This document shows positions 25,421 through 33,804 of a stretch of DNA of 64,000 nucleotides, in pieces. The notes beneath the pieces are model-generated. The model searched no databases. It was not told the origin of the DNA and worked only from the letters and a program-made list of their open reading frames with translations. Source of the stretch: UBA7683 sp964397855 (GTDB taxonomy: Bacteria; Patescibacteriota; Saccharimonadia; Saccharimonadales; UBA7683); assembly GCA_964397855.1 (NCBI GenBank), contig CAYNKQ010000003.1, positions 1 through 64,000 of the forward strand, in the 5' to 3' direction. The stretch's first letter is position 1. The number at the start of each line of letters is the position of its first letter. Both the position numbers and the translations under genes were made by a program.

Positions 25421-25810
25421 ATGCAAATACCAACAGATGCAGAATTTTCAATGCTTGTCGGCGAAGCGCTTGATCAACTACCGGAAAAGTACGTTTCGCG
25501 GCTAGAGAATGTGGTGATCACGTATGCCGATGAGCCAGACCGGCATCAGCGAACAAAGCTAAAACTCAGAGGTCACCAAAGCCTTTTTGGGTTATACGAG
25601 GGAATTCCACTTACCAAAAGAGGAGCCAACTACAACCTGGTGCTTCCAGACAAAATTACGCTCTTTAAATTCCCGCTTTTCTATCACTCGAAAAATGAAG
25701 AAGATTTTAAAGCTCGGATAAAACACACCCTTTGGCATGAGATTGCCCACTACTTTGGTCTGGATCATGATCGGATCCATGAACTAGAAAATAACCACTC
25801 TTTACAGTAG
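25421..25810 (+). CDS. Minimal zincin (Zincin_1-like) metallopeptidase
   Basis: 129 residues with HEIAHYFGLDHDRI near residues 106-119, the extended HExxHxxGxxH metzincin-type zinc site found in the small bacterial Zincin_1 family. Upstream, NYNLVLPDKITLFKFPL and the FxARIKHTLWHE segment match that family's usual layout. The ATG at 25421 is chosen because TATACT (25408-25413) lies 7 nt before it, so an earlier in-frame codon at 25394 would precede transcription. Peptidase activity and substrate are not established. Confidence 0.8.
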   Translation: MQIPTDAEFSMLVGEALDQLPEKYVSRLENVVITYADEPDRHQRTKLKLRGHQSLFGLYEGIPLTKRGANYNLVLPDKITLFKFPLFYHSKNEEDFKARIKHTLWHEIAHYFGLDHDRIHELENNHSLQ

Positions 25811-25938
25811 TGGTTATATCTGTTACACTTGTCATCGACTTGTTTAATAATTTGATATCAAAATTCTGACTCCGACTGGCGCAAAGTCAACTCGGGCAAG
25901 TCAAGCTCAGGGTTTTCGATTAAGGAAGATAATTAGAA

Positions 25939-26244
25939 ATGAAGAAAGCTGTTATTGTATCTGGCGGCCATCAATATATTGTGGCTGAGAATGAAAAGCT
26001 TGAAGTTGAGCTTGTTGGTGATGCGAAGACTCTAAAATTCGAACCACTTATGATCATCGATGGTAATAAGGTACAGATTGGTCAACCCATTGTTAAGGGT
26101 GCTGCTGTCGAGGCAAATGTACTTGAAACTGGGGTTAAGGGTGAAAAAGTTACGGCTATTCGCTACAAAGCTAAAAAGCGCGTTAATAAGACTCGTGGTC
26201 ACCGTCAACAACACACACTTATCCAGATCACTAAGATTTCTTAG
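25939..26244 (+). CDS. rplU: 50S ribosomal protein L21
   Basis: 101 residues, full length. It begins KKAVIVSGGHQYIV and ends RVNKTRGHRQQHTLIQITKI, both characteristic of bL21. The usual downstream partner rpmA (L27) is not adjacent; a terminator and parA follow instead. AAGGAAG precedes the ATG. Confidence 0.95.
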   Translation: MKKAVIVSGGHQYIVAENEKLEVELVGDAKTLKFEPLMIIDGNKVQIGQPIVKGAAVEANVLETGVKGEKVTAIRYKAKKRVNKTRGHRQQHTLIQITKIS

Positions 26245-26266
26245 CTGTACGGGATGAGAATAAACT

Positions 26267-26285
26267 GAGCCTTCGGGCTCTTTTT
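26267..26285 (+). terminator. Terminator of rplU
   Basis: GAGCC (26267-26271), TTCG tetraloop, GGCTC (26276-26280), then TTTTT. Confidence 0.92.
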
Positions 26286-26359
26286 AATTACTCTTTGAAA
26301 TGTCATCAAACGGTAAAAACCTGTATAATAAGAACAACGTTCGGAGGGAAACAAAACGG

Positions 26360-27109
26360 ATGGCAAACATACTGGCGGTTACAAACCAAAAAGGGGGCGT
26401 GGGTAAGACCACAACCACTATTAATGTCGCCTATAACCTTGCTAAAGAAGGCAAGAAAGTCTTGCTGATTGACCTTGACCCCCAGGGTAACGCCACCAGC
26501 GGGCTTGGTCTTTCTAAAGCTGGCCTAACTACTAGAGATGTTCTCTCTGGTAAGGCTACGATTGTAGATGCAGCTAAGGAGTCTCCGTACCCAGGACTTT
26601 GGGTGCTTCCTACAGATGCCGAACTAGCGACACTAGAGACCGAAATCGCACCAGCTAAAGATCGCGCCATCCGACTTAAAAAAGTACTCACAGATACAGA
26701 TTACGATGTAGTTCTCATCGACTGTCCGCCAAGCCTGGGACTACTGACGGTTAATGCGCTTACGGCCGCAACCTCTGTAGTTATTCCTGTTCAGACCGAG
26801 TACTATGCTCTTGAGGGGCTCGGGCAATTACTCGAGACTATGAAGCTTGTCCGTCAGGCACTTAACCCAAGGCTCGCAATTCTTGGGGTGGTTATGACGA
26901 TGCACAATGCTCGCACAACACTCTCTGTTCAGGTTGAAGAGCAGCTCAGGAAAAATTTTAAAGAACGGTTGTTTGAAACAGTAATACCACGTAATATCAG
27001 AGTTGCGGAAGCGCCAAGTCATGGCAAGCCAATAGGTGAGTACGACAAATGGAGCAAAGGTGCTCGGGCCTACAAACAGTTAACAAAAGAAGTTATGGAG
27101 CGACTATGA
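26360..27109 (+). CDS. parA: Chromosome partitioning ATPase ParA (Soj)
   Basis: 249 residues. It opens MANILAVTNQKGGVGKTTTT with the deviant Walker A (both lysines present) at residues ~11-17, then LLIDLDPQGNATSG (motif A') and VLIDCPPSLGLLT (Walker B). ParA forms dynamic ATP-dependent gradients that move ParB-bound origins. The ATG at 26360 is chosen because of GGAGGG upstream and because the family begins here. parB follows after 94 nt. Confidence 0.95.
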   Translation: MANILAVTNQKGGVGKTTTTINVAYNLAKEGKKVLLIDLDPQGNATSGLGLSKAGLTTRDVLSGKATIVDAAKESPYPGLWVLPTDAELATLETEIAPAKDRAIRLKKVLTDTDYDVVLIDCPPSLGLLTVNALTAATSVVIPVQTEYYALEGLGQLLETMKLVRQALNPRLAILGVVMTMHNARTTLSVQVEEQLRKNFKERLFETVIPRNIRVAEAPSHGKPIGEYDKWSKGARAYKQLTKEVMERL

Positions 27110-27126
27110 TGATAGATAACAGATAT

Positions 27127-27175
27127 CAGCAAATAGCAAACGGTGTAAAGAGCACGCGACTCAGTCTATTTGCTG
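27127..27175 (+). promoter_or_regulatory. 10-bp inverted repeat between parA and parB
   Basis: CAGCAAATAG (27127-27136) and CTATTTGCTG (27166-27175) are perfectly complementary over a 29-nt spacer. It could be an mRNA hairpin that sets the parA:parB ratio, or an operator. There is no resemblance to the canonical parS palindrome. Confidence 0.45.
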
Positions 27176-27203
27176 CTGTCTCTAGTCTCTCGGGAGTAAA
27201 GCG

Positions 27204-28070
27204 ATGAATGCAAAGGGGCTTGGCAAAGATTTCTCGGCATTAATTCCAGATGATATGCTTTCTGAAGCACTCGCCGTTGGTGCATCAGCCGATCAAATTC
27301 AGCAGATCTCACTTAAAAAACTTGCTCCAGACCCTCAGCAACCTCGCAAACATTTTGATGAAGAAGCGCTTACGGAGCTCGCGGGTTCAATAACACAGCA
27401 TGGTGTTGTTCAACCGCTTATCGTAGCCAAGAACGGCAGCAGCTACATCATTATTGCTGGTGAACGTCGCTTTAGAGCAGCTAATCAAGCTGGCTTAGCA
27501 GAGGTGCCGGCTATAGTTCGTTCATTCGGCGAGCAGGAAAAACTCGAAGTTAGTCTGATTGAAAATGTTCAGCGTGAAGATCTCTCAAAGCTAGAACTTG
27601 CCGCGGCATACCTGAAGCTTCACGATCAGTTTAATCTTGAGTATAAAGAAATTGGAGTCCGCGTCGGGAGAAGCGAGTCAGCCGTTGTGAATATCATGAG
27701 GCTTTTGAAACTTCCAGGAGATGCAAAGAAGGCTCTTAACGAAGGACTTATTACCGAAGGGCACGCCCGTCAAATCGTTGCACTTAAAACAGAAGAAGAA
27801 CAGCTCAGGCTACTCCAGCTTATAGTCAAAAATGGCTGGACGGTAAGACAGGCGGAGCAATACGTTGTTGGTCACAAGAAGGCCGCTCAGACCGAAAAAG
27901 GGAAAGAAGGTGTTAAGCGGACTCAAAGTGAAACTGCTGAGACAAAACAGCTTTCTCAGCGACTCAAGACGCCAGTACTAGTTAAGCATATGGCCAAAGG
28001 CGGTCAGCTTGTTATCAAATACAAAGATGAGTCACATCTTGAAACGCTTATAAAAGAGTTGCTAGGCTAG
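27204..28070 (+). CDS. parB: Chromosome partitioning protein ParB (Spo0J)
   Basis: 288 residues. The N-terminal ParB/Srx CTPase domain includes ADQIQQISLKKLAPDPQQPRK and the signature GERRFRAANQAG. A helix-turn-helix follows (EIGVRVGRSESAVVNIMRLLKLP). A lysine-rich linker and a C-terminal dimerisation region (GGQLVIKYKDESHLETLIKELL) complete it. It loads at parS sites near the origin and spreads. No exact parS was found in this window. Confidence 0.94.
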   Translation: MNAKGLGKDFSALIPDDMLSEALAVGASADQIQQISLKKLAPDPQQPRKHFDEEALTELAGSITQHGVVQPLIVAKNGSSYIIIAGERRFRAANQAGLAEVPAIVRSFGEQEKLEVSLIENVQREDLSKLELAAAYLKLHDQFNLEYKEIGVRVGRSESAVVNIMRLLKLPGDAKKALNEGLITEGHARQIVALKTEEEQLRLLQLIVKNGWTVRQAEQYVVGHKKAAQTEKGKEGVKRTQSETAETKQLSQRLKTPVLVKHMAKGGQLVIKYKDESHLETLIKELLG

Positions 28071-28083
28071 ACACACTAATTCT

Positions 28084-28806
28084 TTAGAAGAACCGTGCAT
28101 CGTCAAGTGGGAATATTCTAACCTTCAGAGTGCCAATTATGAGCCCTTCTGGAACAGTACCAAGTTCATTACGTGAATCAAGAGAGTTGCTGCCTTCACG
28201 ATTATCGCCGCTGACAAACACGTGGTTCGCCGCTACCGTTACATCGTTGGAACCACTTGAAGCAGGCAGGTCTTTGCCGTAATCTGCATCATCTGGGTTA
28301 AAACCCTGGGGGTGCTCTTTATTGTATACGGTGAGCTTTCCATCCTTTACGACAACACGTTCTCCAGGGAGACCAATGACACGTTTAATGAGTTGTAGAT
28401 CTGAACGCTGCGGATCAATAAATACAATAACGTCTCCTCGTTGTGGCTGGTAGTCTTTTCGCATTAGCTTTGAGCTAGTGCGGCCGACCTTAGAAATAAT
28501 GAGGCGATCACCGTCGTGCAAGGTGGGGTACATGCTACTGCCAAACACTTTGTAGCTTTGAAATAAGAACATATTGATAACTTGCACAAGCACAAAAGCC
28601 GCTATGAGTGTCAGTGCGAACGAAAATACACCGCCTCCTGCAGCTATTTTTTCTGTTTTCATATCATCTTGTGTGTTAGTTATGGGTGACTGGATGGGTA
28701 TTTCAGTGGCTTTGAGGGGTTCGGTGTTTTGTGGAGATACTGGCACAGGGCCGCTTGTCTGGCTCGTTGTGTCAACTTCGGTAGTCTGTGACTCATTCTC
28801 TTGCAT
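28084..28806 (-). CDS. lepB: Signal peptidase I
   Basis: 240 residues. A disordered N-terminal cytoplasmic stretch of about 55 residues is followed by one transmembrane helix (about 60-80, FALTLIAAFVLVQVINMFL). The S26 catalytic domain has nucleophile Ser in GSSMYPTLHDGD (~90) and general-base Lys in LIKRVIGLPGE (~137). The later SGDNREGSNSLDSR box is family box E. It cleaves Sec signal peptides outside the membrane. It converges on parB with a 13-nt gap. Confidence 0.93.
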   Translation of the reverse strand: MQENESQTTEVDTTSQTSGPVPVSPQNTEPLKATEIPIQSPITNTQDDMKTEKIAAGGGVFSFALTLIAAFVLVQVINMFLFQSYKVFGSSMYPTLHDGDRLIISKVGRTSSKLMRKDYQPQRGDVIVFIDPQRSDLQLIKRVIGLPGERVVVKDGKLTVYNKEHPQGFNPDDADYGKDLPASSGSNDVTVAANHVFVSGDNREGSNSLDSRNELGTVPEGLIIGTLKVRIFPLDDARFF

Positions 28807-28890
28807 ATTAGGCTCAGTATATCAGCTGTAATTGTAAAAAGCACGTCTTTACCAGAAGCCATAAAATGGTTATACTAACGTCAAGTATTT

Positions 28891-30579
28891 ATGCAAAATA
28901 AACGACGCAAATCTGGTAGTGCTATGGATGGTTTTGTCCCGAGAAATCGTGACAACGCTTCTAAGCGTCTAACTTTAGACAATGTAAATCGTAAACCGAC
29001 CGCCCATACTACAGACGGCTTCGTCCCGCGGGAACCACGGTCTACACAGCCACTAGCGTTAAAAGACGATGAATGGGCAGATGAAAATACCCTAAATATT
29101 GCAGATACCGGGGCTCTCGATCTTTCAACTGATGGAACAGAACCACTAACTAAATCAAAGTGGTGGCAGTTTGGCAAAAAACGCCGTATAGCCAAAGGGA
29201 AGTCTGAGCCTTCTCGCCGCAAAAAGATCATAAAACGAATTCTTCTGGTTGTGCTTTTGGTGTTTGTACTTGTTGGCGGGTTTGTTGGCTGGAAGGTGCT
29301 CAAGAATACAACCAAAGTATTTAACGGTAACATACTTGGTTTGCTCGACACGACAAAGCTTAAAGGGGAAAACCAGGGTAGGGTAAACATACTACTTGCT
29401 GGAACGTCTGAAGATGATCCAGGTCATGATGGCGCCAAGCTTACCGATTCTATTATGATTGTTAGTGTTGATGTCGTTACCAAGAAGGCCTTCATGATCA
29501 GTGTTCCACGTGATCTCTGGGTTGATTACCAGACCCGAGGCTGCTCGGTTGGTTATCAGGGTAAAATAAACGCCGTCTACACCTGTGGTGAGCAAACTAA
29601 CTTCAAGGCCGACGGTTATGCAAGCGGCGGAATGGGCTTGTTGAGCAAGGTGGTAGAAGACAATTTTGGTCTTACTATGCATTACTATGCCAAGATCAAC
29701 TACACCGCCTTCAGGGAGACCGTCGATACGGTTAACGGTATTGATATAAATCTTCAAACCAATGATCCAAAAGGAATACTTGATAGAATTTTTGACTGGG
29801 AGTGCAAGTATAAATGCTACAAGGTTAAGTATCCAAATGGCCCGTTGCATCTCAATGGAGAGCAGGCGCTTGACCTTGCTCGCGCTAGGGGTGATGGCAT
29901 CGGGTATCCAACGTATGGTACTAATAATGATTTTGGTCGTACAGAACGTCAGCGTCAGATGCTTGTAGCCCTAAAAGACAAAGCGCTTTCGATTGGTATC
30001 TTAAGCAACCCAGCCAAGCTCAGCAGCCTGCTTGATTCTGCTGGTAATAATGTCGATACAGATATTAAGACCAACGAGCTTCGTCGCATGTATGAAATTG
30101 GAAAAGATATAAATAATCAAAATATCAAATCGATCGGCCTAGCAGACGAGGATGTCTCGCTGGTTGAAACATTCCGCGCCGTCGATGGCTCAAGTGCTAT
30201 TCGCCCTGTTGCTGGAACTACAAATTACAGTCAGATTAAGGCTTATATCAAAAAACTCACAAGCTCTGACCCAGTGGTGCACGAAGGCGCCAGCGTCGTT
30301 GTTCTTAACGGAAGCGGTGTTGCGGGACTTGCTCAAGGTAAAGCCGATACGCTATTGGCTAAAGGAATTACTGTCCCTGCGGTTGCCAACGGTACTGCGC
30401 GAGATGCAACTGTAATTGTTGATCTCAGTAAAGGCGCCAAGAGCGGCACTAAGTCGTATCTCGAAAAGCTATACGGAGTAAAGTCGGTCACTACTACGGC
30501 TACGGCTCCAGAAGCTAAAAACTATCAATCGGACTTTGTGATAATACTTGGCAAGAACGCTGCTGCCGTATCTAATTAG
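28891..30579 (+). CDS. LytR-CpsA-Psr (LCP) family glycopolymer transferase
   Basis: 562 residues. A cytoplasmic basic N-terminal region (~110 residues) precedes one transmembrane helix (~113-137). The extracellular LCP domain starts near residue 165 (VNILLAGTSED...LTDSIMIVSVD...ISVPRDLWVD), with the conserved Arg/Asp of the phosphate-binding site and the ARxxxRGD-like LARARGDG...DFGRTERQRQML block. A LytR_C domain (~460-555, VVVLNGSGVAGLAQGKADTL) ends it. LCP proteins attach undecaprenyl-linked polymers to peptidoglycan. TATACT lies at 28871-28876. Confidence 0.92.
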   Translation: MQNKRRKSGSAMDGFVPRNRDNASKRLTLDNVNRKPTAHTTDGFVPREPRSTQPLALKDDEWADENTLNIADTGALDLSTDGTEPLTKSKWWQFGKKRRIAKGKSEPSRRKKIIKRILLVVLLVFVLVGGFVGWKVLKNTTKVFNGNILGLLDTTKLKGENQGRVNILLAGTSEDDPGHDGAKLTDSIMIVSVDVVTKKAFMISVPRDLWVDYQTRGCSVGYQGKINAVYTCGEQTNFKADGYASGGMGLLSKVVEDNFGLTMHYYAKINYTAFRETVDTVNGIDINLQTNDPKGILDRIFDWECKYKCYKVKYPNGPLHLNGEQALDLARARGDGIGYPTYGTNNDFGRTERQRQMLVALKDKALSIGILSNPAKLSSLLDSAGNNVDTDIKTNELRRMYEIGKDINNQNIKSIGLADEDVSLVETFRAVDGSSAIRPVAGTTNYSQIKAYIKKLTSSDPVVHEGASVVVLNGSGVAGLAQGKADTLLAKGITVPAVANGTARDATVIVDLSKGAKSGTKSYLEKLYGVKSVTTTATAPEAKNYQSDFVIILGKNAAAVSN

Positions 30580-30656
30580 GATCGCGTTTTTCTATCCGTG
30601 TGATTTGAGCGGAATGTGTCTAAAAACACTCTGCGGATGGTATACTGATAGGCGAT

Positions 30657-31424
30657 ATGCTACAAGTAAAAAAGAGTTTTTGGGGAAAGAGACCCGGTTT
30701 CGATTTAGGTGATTTGCTCCACATTGGTGTAAATCTTGGATTTGTCGGTGTGATATACGCAATGGTTGTCTACTGGGGCCTCGCCCCGTTAGCGGTCCTG
30801 CTAGTTGTGCTTAGCAAGTGGCGTGTTTTGGCGGTGCAGCCTCGTTTTTGGTTGCCGAATATTAAAGCCAATCTTGTTGATGTGATTGTAGGGGTGAGTA
30901 CAATTATTCTAGCCAACCAGACATCGGTGAAATGGGTATCACTTGTATGGATTGTCCTGTATGTTGGTTGGTTGCTATTCTTGAAACCTCAGTCTCAGGA
31001 CATATGGGTCGGTCTGCAGTCCTTCTGGGCTCAACTTGTGGGACTTCTGGCTATTTTTATGGTTGGATCACTCCTTGCTCAGCCGTTTCTTGTTTGTGCA
31101 CTTGCATGGTTGGTTTCATGGGCATCGGCTCGTCACTACTTTAGTAATTATGAAGAGCCGCACTATCGCTCGCTCGGTCTGGTTTGGGGTTTCTTGGTGA
31201 CTCAGCTTGTATGGGTTAGTTTACATTGGATCCAATACTACGAAATTTTTTCCATGAAAATTTCTTTAACTGTAATTATTGTTTCAATAATATCTGCAAG
31301 CTTGGGAGGTATTTATCACGCCTACAAGAAAGACACGCTTCAGCGTGGAGTGCTGATTGAAAATGGATTGTTCGGTGTAGTGCTCATAGCTGTAATTTTA
31401 GCTACCGCAAGGTTTGCGACCTAG
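30657..31424 (+). CDS. Polytopic membrane protein of unknown function
   Basis: 255 residues with about eight hydrophobic segments and short loops. The only basic cluster is at the N terminus (KKSFWGKRPG). No transporter signature or catalytic motif was recognised. It lies between the LCP gene and htrA, in a cell-envelope context. A TATACT box (30641-30646) 10 nt before the ATG indicates its own promoter and a very short leader. Confidence 0.6.
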   Translation: MLQVKKSFWGKRPGFDLGDLLHIGVNLGFVGVIYAMVVYWGLAPLAVLLVVLSKWRVLAVQPRFWLPNIKANLVDVIVGVSTIILANQTSVKWVSLVWIVLYVGWLLFLKPQSQDIWVGLQSFWAQLVGLLAIFMVGSLLAQPFLVCALAWLVSWASARHYFSNYEEPHYRSLGLVWGFLVTQLVWVSLHWIQYYEIFSMKISLTVIIVSIISASLGGIYHAYKKDTLQRGVLIENGLFGVVLIAVILATARFAT

Positions 31425-31481
31425 CCTTAAGCTTTTTCTCAGTTTTTGGGCGTACAATTAGTACTTGACATAAGGGGGTAT

Positions 31482-32696
31482 ATGGAAAATCAACAAGATT
31501 CACTCGAAGAACTAAAAACACCACTTACACCGGAAAAACATCCAGTGACCGCTAAGCCTAGCGGACGTTATTCTACCAAGAGGGTTGTATTGGCGTGTCT
31601 GGTGACTGCTCTTTTGGCTACAATATTGAGTGCGGGTGGCCTTGCGGGGGCATTCCTGATTGGCCGGAGCATGAACGACACAGCAAGCATTGAACAGAAG
31701 CGACAGACCGTAGTGCAGGAAGGCGAAGTTATTGCTGACGTAGCACAGAAGGTTAGCCCAAGTGTCGTGTCTATAGTTACGGAACAGCAATCTACCGTCA
31801 ACAGTCTGTATTTTGGTCAGCAGACTCGAACAAGTCAGGCTGCTGGAACAGGATTTGTAATTGATGCAGGTGGGCTGATAATCACTAATAAACATGTTGT
31901 ACCAGCAGGCACAAGCAAGGTTCAAGTAGTGATGTCTGACGGTACTAAATATGACGATGCCGAAGTCATCGGCAGAGATCCACTCAATGATATTGCAGTC
32001 ATAAAAATTAATGGTGCTAAAAATCTTAAAGTTGCTCAACTTGCCGACTCAGACGCCGTTCGAACTGGTCAAAAAGTTATTGCTATAGGCAACGCGCTGG
32101 GACAATTTCAGAATACCGTGACATCAGGAATTATCTCTGGAATGGGTAGGCCAATTGAAGCTGGTGATGAAAGTGGGAATGCTAGCGAACAGCTCAATAA
32201 TCTGTTTCAGACTGATGCGGCGATAAACTCCGGTAATTCGGGAGGCCCACTTCTGAACTTTAATGGAGAAGTTATCGGTATAAACACTGCAGTTGCTGCC
32301 GGTGCACAGAATATTGGATTCTCAATTCCGATTAATGAAGCCAAGGGTGTTATTGAAAGTGTGAAGGCTACGGGTAAGATTTCTCGACCATATCTTGGTG
32401 TGCAATTTAGCATGCTCACGGCCAGTAGTGCAAAAGAGCTCAACCTCTCGGTTCAGAAGGGTGCTCTTGTGGGTAGTGACGCTGGGTCAGTTGTGACTGG
32501 TAGCCCGGCCGACAAGGCTGGTATCAAAGCCGGTGATGTTATTACTAAAGTGAATACTGTCGAGCTTTCAGACTCAATCTCGCTTGCTTCTGCTGTCGGA
32601 AGGTTTAAGGTTGGTGATACGGTTGAACTGACGGTTATTCGTTCCGGTAAAGAACAGAAGATCAAGGTGACCTTAGCCGAAGCCCCTGCTGGTTAG
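31482..32696 (+). CDS. htrA: HtrA/DegP-like serine protease with PDZ domain
   Basis: 404 residues. A transmembrane anchor (~32-58) is followed by the trypsin-like domain with catalytic His in ITNKHVV (~138), Asp in DPLNDIAVIKI (~170) and Ser in NSGNSGGPLLN (~251). One PDZ domain (~300-400) contains SPADKAGIKAGDVI. It degrades or refolds misfolded envelope proteins. The ATG at 31482 is chosen for AAGGGGG just upstream; a GTG/TTG start at 31446 overlaps the promoter-like TACAAT. Confidence 0.94.
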   Translation: MENQQDSLEELKTPLTPEKHPVTAKPSGRYSTKRVVLACLVTALLATILSAGGLAGAFLIGRSMNDTASIEQKRQTVVQEGEVIADVAQKVSPSVVSIVTEQQSTVNSLYFGQQTRTSQAAGTGFVIDAGGLIITNKHVVPAGTSKVQVVMSDGTKYDDAEVIGRDPLNDIAVIKINGAKNLKVAQLADSDAVRTGQKVIAIGNALGQFQNTVTSGIISGMGRPIEAGDESGNASEQLNNLFQTDAAINSGNSGGPLLNFNGEVIGINTAVAAGAQNIGFSIPINEAKGVIESVKATGKISRPYLGVQFSMLTASSAKELNLSVQKGALVGSDAGSVVTGSPADKAGIKAGDVITKVNTVELSDSISLASAVGRFKVGDTVELTVIRSGKEQKIKVTLAEAPAG

Positions 32697-32697
32697 T

Positions 32698-32961
32698 CTA
32701 ATCAACAATGGTCAATCTCCTGTCTCCATCATCCGCGTGCAGATAGAGATCAAGCCCACAATAGTTATCTCCCCGTCTCCACGCCCCAAGCCTCTTTCCC
32801 GTCCAACCAGCTTCTTTCTGTCGCGCCAGGACGATGTAAGCATCTCCGATTTGTATATAGCTGTTGGTTCCAGCAAGTCCCTCCTTTACTCGCCAGAAAG
32901 AATCTTCTGGCGTTTCGGGCCTTGGTTGAATGGGTGGGGAAGCTGACTTGCGGGGCGAAGG
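32698..32961 (-). pseudogene. Open coding-like frame without start codon, dispersed-element copy 2
   Basis: An 87-codon open frame directly follows, in frame, the prmC stop codon and ends in TAG 1 nt past the htrA stop. It contains no ATG, GTG or TTG. Segments such as EDSFWRVKEGLAGTNSYIQI, GDAYIVLARQKEAGWTGKRL and LYLHADDGDRRLTIVD look protein-like. A decayed relative lies at 20614-20840. The DNA also folds: CGCCAGAA/TTCTGGCG is a perfect 8-bp hairpin. It may be a gene 3' fragment, a readthrough extension of PrmC, or a repeat element. Family not recognised. Confidence 0.5.
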
Positions 32962-33804
32962 TTAATTATTTTGAACAAAGAGTTGGGCGAGGGTTTCGGT
33001 CTTTTCTAGGGTATAGCCAGCTTTTGAAGCTAGTTTTATGATGTCCCTATGTTGAGACTCTAGACTTTCGGTGACTACTATTTTTGGTTTGTATGGGAGA
33101 TTAACAACCTGGCCCCAAAATATTTTGTAGTGGTCTAATCCATCGACTCCAGAAAAAAGAGCTTGTGATGGTTCTTTAGTTATCTCTTCAGATGTAATTA
33201 AGTTTCGGGGTACATAGGGGAGATTGGCTAGGACAACATCTGGCCTAATTGCTTCGGGGACATCAAGTAGGTTTGCTTCGTAGAACTGCACAGGGGCATT
33301 CAGGTGATCCGCATTTTGACCTGCGACCTTGAGTGCTCCTTTGCTGATGTCTGTTGCGACTACCCTTGTCTCGGGTAATTCTAACTGGGCAGTTATTGCC
33401 AAGATGCCTGAGCCTGTACCTACATCTAGAACCACCAGAGTCTTAGTATCGTCGTTGGAGTCTTCCGCGTTGGCGGCAGTAATAGCTTGTTTTAGTAATT
33501 CAACCATGGCTTCAGATTCGGGGCGAGGTATCAAAACGTCCGTATTAACTAAAAAATCTCGGCCGTAAAATTCTTTTGAACCAATAACGTATGCAAGTGG
33601 TATGTGTGATCTTCGTTGTTTCAGATTTGTATTCAACTGCAGAACTTGAGAATCACTAAGCTCGTAATCATTGTGTGCAAGTATCCAACTGCGTGATTTA
33701 TGTAGTATAGCCTCAATAATTACAAGGCAATCTAGCCGGGCAGTGGTGATCTCAGCCAGCTGGAGCTGCTCAATAGCCTGTTTAAGCCAAGTTTGTATTT
33801 TCAT
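32962..33804 (-). CDS. prmC: Release factor glutamine methyltransferase
   Basis: 280 residues. An N-terminal helical domain (LKQAIEQLQLAEI...YELSDSQVLQLNTNL) precedes an SAM-binding Rossmann domain with VLDVGTGSGILAI. The catalytic signature is ANLPYVP, where most PrmC proteins have NPPY; the NLPY variant keeps Asn and the final Pro-Tyr. It methylates Gln in the GGQ loop of release factors; prfA is 2 kb upstream in the same gene string. The start is taken at ATG 33804; a TTG at 33831 is an alternative. It overlaps the upstream methyltransferase gene. Confidence 0.88.
   Translation of the reverse strand: MKIQTWLKQAIEQLQLAEITTARLDCLVIIEAILHKSRSWILAHNDYELSDSQVLQLNTNLKQRRSHIPLAYVIGSKEFYGRDFLVNTDVLIPRPESEAMVELLKQAITAANAEDSNDDTKTLVVLDVGTGSGILAITAQLELPETRVVATDISKGALKVAGQNADHLNAPVQFYEANLLDVPEAIRPDVVLANLPYVPRNLITSEEITKEPSQALFSGVDGLDHYKIFWGQVVNLPYKPKIVVTESLESQHRDIIKLASKAGYTLEKTETLAQLFVQNN

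Noticed and set aside
32737..32946. Plus-strand 69-codon open frame
   Set aside because: Lies opposite the 32698-32961 minus-strand frame, which is more protein-like; no ribosome binding site.
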